DNA from: JBFHIZ01 sp963666475
GTDB lineage: Bacteria > Bacillota > Clostridia > Lachnospirales > Lachnospiraceae
Direction: 5' to 3'
DNA: 64,000 bases
NCBI GenBank assembly: GCA_963666475.2
Contig: OY762821.2
Span: forward strand, 62,001-126,000
The notes under the pieces are model-generated. The model was not told the origin of the DNA, did not search any database, and saw only the letters and a list, made by a program, of their open reading frames with translations. Every line of letters starts with the position of its first letter. Position 1 is the first letter of the stretch. Positions 53,567 to 60,510 of this stretch are shown here, piece by piece. Position numbers and translations under genes: made by a program.

Positions 53567-54424
53567 ATGATTTATTTATCACAGTTTCAGTTTCCCGATA
53601 TCGAAGATGAATACGAGTTTGTGATGGGGATTAAACGTACTTGTTATGATACTGTCTACCCGTTTCAAATCATATCAAAAAATAGGCTCCGTGTTTTGGA
53701 CTTTGAGCCAATCACCATTTTATATGGTGGAAATGGTTCAGGAAAGACGACTGCTCTTAATGTCATTGCTGAAAAACTTAATCTGGAAAGAGATACCTTA
53801 TACAATCGAACAAATTTCTTTGAAGATTTTACATCGATGTGTTCGTATGAGACCGATAAAAAGATTCCTAGGGAAAGTCGGATTATCACTAGTGACGATG
53901 TGTTTGATTTTATGTTAAATTTACGAACCATCAATCAAGGAATTGATCAGAAAAGAGAAGATTTATTTGATGAGTATTTGGAGACGAAGTATACAGAATT
54001 TCGAATGGACTCTTTGGCGGATTACGAAAAGCTAAAAAAGGTCAATCAGGCGAAAAGAAAAACACAATCCAAGTTTGTACGAGAAAACCTGGTCGATAAT
54101 TTGAGAGAGCATTCCAATGGAGAAAGTGCACTTTTGTATTTTCAAGAAAAAATCAGAGAGAATGGTCTATATTTATTGGATGAGCCAGAAAATAGTCTGT
54201 CGCCAGAAAAACAACAGGAACTCATGCAGTTTTTAGAAGAAAATGCAAGATTTTTTGGATGTCAGTTCGTGATAGCGACACATTCCCCATTCCTTTTGTC
54301 ATTACGAGGGGCAAAAATTTATGATATGGATGAAGAACCAGTAGATGTGAAAAAATGGACGGAACTGTCCAATGTCAGAGCTTATTATGATTTCTTCAAA
54401 AAGCACGAGGACGATTTCTTGTAA
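53567..54424 (+). CDS. AAA/ABC-type ATPase (SMC/OLD-like nucleotide-binding fold)
   Basis: 285 residues. Walker A GGNGSGKTT (~53-61), an ABC-like signature SNGESAL (~184-190), Walker B LYLLDEPENSLSP (~202-214) and an H-loop ATHSPF. A helical insert (~110-175) takes the place of the coiled coils found in SMC proteins. Such stand-alone ATPases often act on DNA or in phage defence, but no nuclease partner is present. Probably co-transcribed with the DUF5131 gene and so under the same SOS-type control. Confidence 0.85.
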   Translation: MIYLSQFQFPDIEDEYEFVMGIKRTCYDTVYPFQIISKNRLRVLDFEPITILYGGNGSGKTTALNVIAEKLNLERDTLYNRTNFFEDFTSMCSYETDKKIPRESRIITSDDVFDFMLNLRTINQGIDQKREDLFDEYLETKYTEFRMDSLADYEKLKKVNQAKRKTQSKFVRENLVDNLREHSNGESALLYFQEKIRENGLYLLDEPENSLSPEKQQELMQFLEENARFFGCQFVIATHSPFLLSLRGAKIYDMDEEPVDVKKWTELSNVRAYYDFFKKHEDDFL

Positions 54425-54566
54425 TCCGAATGGCTGTGTGAGCTTGAATATAAGGGCAGATGGAGTACTCGACGGAACGTAGATTGATATTTTGCCCAGT
54501 AAAAGATATACTGAGTTGAAATGTGCAGATCAGTATGAGTGCATAGCACACAGTTAGGAGCCGAAT

Positions 54567-55154
54567 ATGGATTGTAAAAAAGTTGGATCATTAATCAGAA
54601 GTCTGCGCGTGGAAAAGAAACTGACGCAAAAGGAACTTGCAGATTCTATGAATATAAGTGACAAAACAATCTCGAAATGGGAGCGTGGTCTGGGGTGCCC
54701 AGATATTACTTTGTTACATAGCTTATCTGAAGTTCTACACGTTGACATTGAAAAAATTTTGGATGGTGAAATCAATCCAAACTGTGCAGACGGAGGAAAT
54801 ATGAAACGAATTAAATTTTATACCTGCCCAACATGTGGCAATATTTTAACTTCTACAGGAGATGCTGAAATATCCTGTTGTGGCAGAAAACTTACTGCCC
54901 TGGTGGCAAAACCCAGTGATGAGACTCATGCGATTCAAGTGAGCGAAATCGAAGATGACTATTACATTACTTTTACACACGAAATGTCAAAGCAACATTA
55001 TTTGAATTTTTTTGCATATGTGATTGATGATCGTATGCTTCTGATTCGTTTATATCCAGAACAGGGTCAGGAAGTACGTTTTCCAAAAGGACGAAAAGGG
55101 AAAATTTATTATGGTTGTAATCAGCACGGATTATGGCTGTATAACCAAAAATAG
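54567..55154 (+). CDS. HTH-desulfoferrodoxin fusion (XRE regulator with superoxide-reductase domain)
   Basis: 195 residues. An XRE helix-turn-helix (1-65) is joined to a complete two-iron desulfoferrodoxin: a desulforedoxin-type Cys4 site (Cys87, 90, 104, 105) and the superoxide reductase centre with four His and one Cys (His121, 138, 144, 187 and Cys184), spaced as in Desulfoarculus baarsii desulfoferrodoxin. The catalytic Lys next to the first His is Thr120; the preceding Glu119 is kept. HTH-linked superoxide reductases are a recognised architectural class, but whether they sense or remove superoxide is open. The binding site AGGAG is near the ATG. Followed 11 bp later by a DUF1232 gene. 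Confidence 0.9.
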   Translation: MDCKKVGSLIRSLRVEKKLTQKELADSMNISDKTISKWERGLGCPDITLLHSLSEVLHVDIEKILDGEINPNCADGGNMKRIKFYTCPTCGNILTSTGDAEISCCGRKLTALVAKPSDETHAIQVSEIEDDYYITFTHEMSKQHYLNFFAYVIDDRMLLIRLYPEQGQEVRFPKGRKGKIYYGCNQHGLWLYNQK

Positions 55155-55165
55155 AGGTACGAAAA

Positions 55166-55543
55166 GTGGATTTTAAAGGAAATGCAAAAAAAATAAAAAG
55201 AGATATCCCAGCAGTCTTTCTTGCTCTAAAAAAAAGAGAGACTCCTTGGTATGCGAAAGTATTTGCTTTACTTACAGTAGGTTATGCATTGTCACCAGTT
55301 GATTTGATTCCTGATTTTATACCAGTACTGGGATATTTGGATGACATCCTTATTTTGCCGTTGTTGATAGCTATAACTGTTCGAATGGTTCCGAGGGAAG
55401 TCATGGAGGAGAGTCGGAGAGAAGCGGAAGAAATCTGGAGAGATGGAAGACCGAAACGTTGGTTCTATGCAATTCCAATCATTTTAATTTGGATCCTGAT
55501 ATTTAGTTTCATTGTTGCATTGATCCTTTCTAAGACGGGTTAG
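55166..55543 (+). CDS. DUF1232 (YkvA-type) small membrane protein
   Basis: 125 residues from GTG 55166, with AGAGGTAC upstream. The motif YALSPVDLIPDFIPVLGYLDDI (only the core quoted: SPVDLIPDFIP) is diagnostic for DUF1232. Two hydrophobic stretches, the second near the C-terminus (~103-122), suggest membrane attachment. Function unknown. It lies between the HTH-desulfoferrodoxin gene and a 17-bp tandem repeat. Confidence 0.88.
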   Translation: MDFKGNAKKIKRDIPAVFLALKKRETPWYAKVFALLTVGYALSPVDLIPDFIPVLGYLDDILILPLLIAITVRMVPREVMEESRREAEEIWRDGRPKRWFYAIPIILIWILIFSFIVALILSKTG

Positions 55544-55551
55544 AAACTGAA

Positions 55552-55602
55552 GTAGAAATAGACGTTGTGTAGAAATAGATCTAAAGTAGAAATAAAAAAA
55601 TA
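55552..55602 (+). repeat. Three-copy 17-bp tandem repeat before the helicase gene
   Basis: GTAGAAATA starts at 55552, 55569 and 55586, exactly 17 bp apart, with partly conserved flanks. It fills most of the 84-bp gap. Confidence 0.75.
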
Positions 55603-55627
55603 GATGTACATAGAAGTGGAGAACTTG

Positions 55628-57067
55628 ATGGAAAATCAATTCGAAAAATATCATTTATCGGAAGAAATTATGGATGCGCTGAATGTGCTTGGCTACCATG
55701 TACCAACACCGGTGCAGGAACAAGTGCTCCCTTATGCCTTGGAATCTAAGGATATTCTCGCAAAATCATGGACTGGGAGTGGGAAGACCGCAGCATTTGC
55801 AATCCCAATTTGTGAAAAGGTGATTTGGGACTACAACATCCCACAAGCCTTGGTTCTGGAGCCCACACGAGAATTGACTGTTCAAGTCAAAGAAGAAATG
55901 GTACAGATTGGAAGAAAAAAAAGAATAAAGGTAGCTGATTTGATTGGAGGATTCCCAATTGACAAGCAGATACGTACTATAAAACAAAAAACACACGTTG
56001 TGATTGGCACTCCCGGAAGAGTTTTGGATCATATTCGACGAGAGACACTGGAATTAAGTATGGTGAATACGATTGTTATAGATGAAGCGGATCTGATGTT
56101 GGATATGGGATTTATCGATGAAGTAAAAAGCATCTTAGATCAGGTATCTGGAAAACCACAAATTTTACTCTTTTCTGCAACGATGAGTGATTCCATACTT
56201 GAACTTGCTAGACAATACCAGCAGGATGCAGTCTCTGTAATACTTCATGCCCCAGAAGAAATGAATGCCGAGACGTTCATTGAAGAAAAGCTATATGAAG
56301 TAGGGCTAGAAGAGAAATACGAGATGTTTCGTAAAGTTCTCATAAAAGAGAATCCTGAGCATGCAATGATTTTTTGCGGAACAAAAGAGATGGTCAATGT
56401 ACTCTGTAGAAAACTAGGCAAAGATGGTATCAAATGTGGGATGATTCACGGTGATATTGATCAAGGGGATCGTCTAAGAACGATTCAGTCATTTCGTGAT
56501 GGCAGGATTCGGTACTTGATTGCAACCGATGTCATTGCTAGGGGGATTGATTTTGAAAAATTATCGCATGTATTCAACTATGATTTTCCGACAGGAAGGG
56601 AAACTTATGTACATCGAATCGGACGTACTGGTAGAAATGGTGCAAAAGGGACGGCGGTTAGTTTTGTGACCCCCGATGATGAACGAATGAGACAAATGGT
56701 AGAAACTTTTGTTTCGTATAAGATTCCGGTGGAAGAGTTTCATGAACTTTCACAGGCGGAATTCATTCAATTTCAAAATACACAAAAAGAAAAACCAAAA
56801 GCCAGACCGAAAAAAGGCGCTGGCTTTGATAAGGAAATTATGAAGCTCTCCATTGGTGGGGGGAAGAAAAGTAAGATACGCTCAGGCGATTTGGTTGGTG
56901 CAATCTCTAACATTGATGGGGTGCAAGCTGATGACATTGGTGTCATTGACGTGCGTGACAGTCTTTCCTATGTTGAAATCTTGAATGGCAAAGGAAATCT
57001 TGTGTTGCAAGCACTTCAGGAGCGACCAATCAAAGGAAAACTTCGAAAAGTGAAAGGAGGAAGATAA
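55628..57067 (+). CDS. dbpA: DEAD-box RNA helicase, DbpA-like
   Basis: 479 residues from ATG 55628, seven bases after GGAG; the ATG at 55604 has no site. Helicase motifs: SWTGSGKT, PTRELT, TPGR, DEAD, SAT, ARGID and HRIGRTGR. The C-terminal ~75 residues (KSKIRSGDLVGAISN onward) form the DbpA RNA-binding domain, which in DbpA/YxiN recognises 23S rRNA hairpin 92 during 50S assembly. Only 11 bp separate its stop from the convergent coiled-coil gene. Confidence 0.93.
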   Translation: MENQFEKYHLSEEIMDALNVLGYHVPTPVQEQVLPYALESKDILAKSWTGSGKTAAFAIPICEKVIWDYNIPQALVLEPTRELTVQVKEEMVQIGRKKRIKVADLIGGFPIDKQIRTIKQKTHVVIGTPGRVLDHIRRETLELSMVNTIVIDEADLMLDMGFIDEVKSILDQVSGKPQILLFSATMSDSILELARQYQQDAVSVILHAPEEMNAETFIEEKLYEVGLEEKYEMFRKVLIKENPEHAMIFCGTKEMVNVLCRKLGKDGIKCGMIHGDIDQGDRLRTIQSFRDGRIRYLIATDVIARGIDFEKLSHVFNYDFPTGRETYVHRIGRTGRNGAKGTAVSFVTPDDERMRQMVETFVSYKIPVEEFHELSQAEFIQFQNTQKEKPKARPKKGAGFDKEIMKLSIGGGKKSKIRSGDLVGAISNIDGVQADDIGVIDVRDSLSYVEILNGKGNLVLQALQERPIKGKLRKVKGGR

Positions 57068-57078
57068 TTCCTACTGCT

Positions 57079-58020
57079 CTAGACGGGTGTTGTGAGTAGA
57101 AGGTCGTTTCTTTTTTCCGTCGTTTCTTTGATCGAATCACTTACTCTTAAACGCAATGTCTGGAGTTGGGCCATCACAGATTGTATTTGATTTTTTGTTT
57201 TTTCGACACTGGACTTCGCGTTCTCTATTTGATTGAGAGCGGTCCAGTCCATAATAAGTCCATCAAAAAAATAGTCAGCAAATCGAAGAAATCCATGCAT
57301 GGAAATCTCAACAGAAGTATCGATTTGAATATCGGCCAACTCAGTCTTGAAATTTCTTAAGAGTTTTTGTACATGTTGTAATTTTTCTTCGGCATCATCC
57401 ATATGACTGTGTTTCATCGCAGTAGACACAAGACCACCACCTATCAAATCCCATGTACCCCATCCGGCAGCACTTTGTAAACTTGACAACACATCTTCTG
57501 TCGCGTCATATGCTCTTTGGCCAGCATGAATCGCTTCGTTGATTTCCTTTGTTTGATGATTCAGAAAACCAAGTTGTTCTTCGATCTTCAATATATCATG
57601 AGATGCAGGGGATGCAGGTTCCTTTAGCAACAGTGCTTTTTCTTTCAATGCTTTTTGATAAGCGTCTTCGCAATCTTTTAATTGTTCAATTTTCTGGGTT
57701 GTGAACTGAATGGATTCACAAACATCTTCAAGTTCTTTTTGTGCAAAGTCGAATTTGATCATAGCTTCATATGCTTCTTTTTTTTCTTTTTCCATTTGTG
57801 TTTCAGATTTTCCAAGTACTTCGTAAAAGAAAAAAGATAAACCACCTTTTTCAAGACGTTCGACATCTGCTTGTTCTTTCGTTTTGAATTTTTTTAATTT
57901 TTCAACTTTTTCAGTAAGTTCCACTTGTTGTAATTGAAGTTCTTTCTTTTTTGCTATAAATTGTTTTTGCTGTGCAAGCTTGTTTTGCAAATCCTGAAGA
58001 TTCTGGTCATAATATTTCAT
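57079..58020 (-). CDS. Coiled-coil protein of unknown function
   Basis: 313 residues, rich in Lys, Glu, Gln and Leu, with predicted coiled coils at ~5-130 and ~270-305 separated by a middle region containing GWGTWDLIGGGLVS, a short hydrophobic Gly-rich segment. No signal peptide. The start codon follows a GGAGG-type box (58030s on the minus strand). I do not recognise a family; the layout resembles phage-shock or surface-binding helical proteins only in composition. Confidence 0.78.
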   Translation of the reverse strand: MKYYDQNLQDLQNKLAQQKQFIAKKKELQLQQVELTEKVEKLKKFKTKEQADVERLEKGGLSFFFYEVLGKSETQMEKEKKEAYEAMIKFDFAQKELEDVCESIQFTTQKIEQLKDCEDAYQKALKEKALLLKEPASPASHDILKIEEQLGFLNHQTKEINEAIHAGQRAYDATEDVLSSLQSAAGWGTWDLIGGGLVSTAMKHSHMDDAEEKLQHVQKLLRNFKTELADIQIDTSVEISMHGFLRFADYFFDGLIMDWTALNQIENAKSSVEKTKNQIQSVMAQLQTLRLRVSDSIKETTEKRNDLLLTTPV

Positions 58021-58143
58021 TGCTTCTTTCCTCCTTAATTGTTATACTCCTAAACATAATCATAGCATACGGGAGAAAGAAAAGAATAGTTTATTAAATA
58101 ATAAATAACTTGTGTTAATTGATAAAAAAAGGAGAAATAAGAA

Positions 58144-58773
58144 ATGAACCAAATCATTCAAGACATCAGTGATTTTATATTTGTAGAGCACGAACCTCAA
58201 AAAGCTGACGCAATTATGGTGGTAGGGGGCGTGTTTCCAGAGGTCGGAGAGATGGCAGCAGACTTATGGAAAAAAGGATATGCGCCAGTTGTTTTTGCGA
58301 GTGGTGGCGTCAGTATCAAGATCGGAAAGTTTGCTGGAGTTCGTTCCAAGCAAGAAATATACAATAAAGAATACACTTCGGAATTTGATTTTTATCAGGA
58401 TGTTCTTCGAATGAATGGGGTATCGGAAGATGCTATTTTAGGAGAGCAGCGTTCATCTTTTACAAGAGAAAATGCCATGTTTGCGAGAGAGGTAGCGGAT
58501 GAACATGGTATGGTATTGAAAAAAGTGATTTTGGTTTGTAAAGCATTTCATGCAAGAAGAAGTTTGATGTTCTATCAGGCTGCTTTTCCAGAAGTTGATT
58601 TCTTTGTGGTGACATTTGCTGCATACGGTATTACAAAAGAGACTTGGTATCAGTCAGAATATGGTGTTGAGCGCGTGCTAGGAGAAATGAAGCGATGCGG
58701 GGAGCAGTTCACAAATAATGATATTGAAAAGTATAAATACAGTCATAACTTGGAGGGGAAAAATGGCATTTGA
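58144..58773 (+). CDS. YdcF family (DUF218) protein
   Basis: 209 residues. The motifs ADAIMVVGG, GYAPVVFASGG and SSFTRENAMFA mark DUF218/YdcF, a Rossmann-like family that binds S-adenosylmethionine in E. coli YdcF; related SanA-type members affect the envelope. No membrane helix here. AAGGAG precedes the ATG. It overlaps the following methyltransferase-like gene by 11 bp. Confidence 0.88.
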   Translation: MNQIIQDISDFIFVEHEPQKADAIMVVGGVFPEVGEMAADLWKKGYAPVVFASGGVSIKIGKFAGVRSKQEIYNKEYTSEFDFYQDVLRMNGVSEDAILGEQRSSFTRENAMFAREVADEHGMVLKKVILVCKAFHARRSLMFYQAAFPEVDFFVVTFAAYGITKETWYQSEYGVERVLGEMKRCGEQFTNNDIEKYKYSHNLEGKNGI

Positions 58774-59443
58774 ATTAGATAAAGTGGTCCCATGGGGGCG
58801 AAATGCACAGGAATATCAGATGATGTTTCAATTAACGAAGGAGGATCAAGAGAAAAAGATAGCAGGATTTGGTGATGGTCCAGCAAGCTTTAACTATGAA
58901 ATGAGCAGGAAAGGGTGGAGTGTGACTTCATTTGATCCGATCTACCAATTTTCGAAAGATGAGATTTATGAGAGAATAGAAGCGACGCGAGATATTGTGA
59001 TGAAACAAACGCGGGAAAATGTAGAGAATTTTATTTGGAGTGTCATACCTGACCTTGGGCAACTGGAAGAGATTCGTATGTCTGCAATGCATCTTTTTTT
59101 GGAAGACTATGAGTGTGGTAAAAGGGAAGGCAGATACCAGTATCTAGAGCTTCCAAATCAAGTCCCATTTAAAGAATATACGTTTGACATAGGGTTATGT
59201 TCTCATTTTTTACTTTTATATACAGAACTAGGGTATGAGTTTCATATACAAGCGATATCGGAGATGCTACGTGTATGTAAAGAAATCCGAATTTTCCCAA
59301 TCATCGATCTAAATGCAGAAAAGTCAGAGATGAACTTGCGGGTTATAGAATTCTTCCGAAAAGATTATGAGGTTACAATTAGGAAGACGGATTACGAGTT
59401 TCAAAAAGGTGGAAATGAATTGTTGATCATAAAAAATAAATAA
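58763..59443 (+). CDS. SAM-dependent methyltransferase-like protein
   Basis: 226 residues from ATG 58763, which follows GGAGGGG; an earlier in-frame ATG at 58718 lies within the YdcF gene. A Rossmann-type glycine motif (IAGFGDGPASFNYEM) followed by SVTSFDP resembles class I methyltransferases, and a mid-domain IGLCSHFLLLY is consistent. It is translationally coupled to YdcF. Substrate unknown. Convergent with the AraC gene, 19 bp apart. Confidence 0.8.
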   Translation: MAFELDKVVPWGRNAQEYQMMFQLTKEDQEKKIAGFGDGPASFNYEMSRKGWSVTSFDPIYQFSKDEIYERIEATRDIVMKQTRENVENFIWSVIPDLGQLEEIRMSAMHLFLEDYECGKREGRYQYLELPNQVPFKEYTFDIGLCSHFLLLYTELGYEFHIQAISEMLRVCKEIRIFPIIDLNAEKSEMNLRVIEFFRKDYEVTIRKTDYEFQKGGNELLIIKNK

Positions 59444-59462
59444 GTTGATTTTCTAATTGAAT

Positions 59463-60302
59463 TTATAGCATCGTATATTCTTTCCGAAAAGCTCCAGGGG
59501 TCATACCAGTTTGCTTCCGAAATGTTCTCCAAAAATAATTTTCATTTTCGAAACCGCACCAGGAAGAAATGTTTTGAATGGAATGTGTACTGTTGATCAG
59601 CAATGTTTTCGCGGCATCAATACGTACTGTATTTACATATTCCATTGGTCGCATATTTGTTTCTTCTTTTAGTACACGACATAGATGCTGCGGAGTAAGC
59701 TTTACAAGAGTGCATAAGTCTTCCAATTTGATAGGATACATGTAATTATATTGAATATAGTCATTGATAATTTCCAATCGTTTTGCATTTTTTGAGATTT
59801 CTTTTGAATCCATGGAGATTTTTGCACGAAGAAGTCCTGCTTGACGGGCAAATTCTAATATAAAAAGAGAAACATATTTGGAAGCAAAAAGCTCTCCAAA
59901 TTCTTTGTCGTGGATTAGTTCGTGATGCATTTTGTTGATTATGAAATCTAATTCGGTATGATTTTTAAGAGGAAAGACTCCGCAATAGAGTCCCACTTGT
60001 TGATAGAGTTCTTTTAGAGAAGTTCCACCCGGTACCATCCATCGAATATCCCAAATCGGAGTTGTTGGATAATATTCATGTGGAATATGAGCAGGCAAAA
60101 AGATACCCGATTTTTCGGGTATTTTTATTTTGGTCTGATTTAAAATTAGGACACCTTCTCCAGAACTGCTATATAGAAATTGGTCTCTTGGATGTCCATC
60201 CATACGTACAACCGGAGGTTGTATCTTATGTAGACCCAATCCAAATAATTGAAAATCGGAAATGGTCTCACTGGAATTTGTTCGATTTGCGTAGTACCAC
60301 AT
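59463..60302 (-). CDS. AraC-family transcriptional regulator
   Basis: 279 residues. A cupin-like sensor domain (~20-140) and a C-terminal AraC domain with two helix-turn-helix motifs (~180-279; LEDLCTLVKLTPQHLCRVLKEE and the signature NISSWCGFENENYFWRTFRKQTGMTP). It is transcribed divergently from the GH59-like gene with a 208-bp gap, so it most likely activates that gene when its sugar is present. Confidence 0.93.
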   Translation of the reverse strand: MWYYANRTNSSETISDFQLFGLGLHKIQPPVVRMDGHPRDQFLYSSSGEGVLILNQTKIKIPEKSGIFLPAHIPHEYYPTTPIWDIRWMVPGGTSLKELYQQVGLYCGVFPLKNHTELDFIINKMHHELIHDKEFGELFASKYVSLFILEFARQAGLLRAKISMDSKEISKNAKRLEIINDYIQYNYMYPIKLEDLCTLVKLTPQHLCRVLKEETNMRPMEYVNTVRIDAAKTLLINSTHSIQNISSWCGFENENYFWRTFRKQTGMTPGAFRKEYTML

Positions 60303-60510
60303 AATGAACTCCTTATGTTCATAAAATTCAATTTTATTTTATCAAATCAAATGGAAACAAGCAATTATTAGTCGAAATAAAAAGATATATTTATTAATGT
60401 TCATATTGTGCAATATTAATCATATCATTCATTGTTCGGTTTTATATTCGATGTTAGGATAAATGGAAGAAGGAATATGAAATTCTATGAATGGAGAGGT
60501 TAGAAAGAAT

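Noticed and set aside
54425..54560. Third copy of the TTGGGCA element
   Set aside because: Only one GGGCA/TGCCC pair (54453 and 54493) is present and the flanks do not match; too weak to claim.
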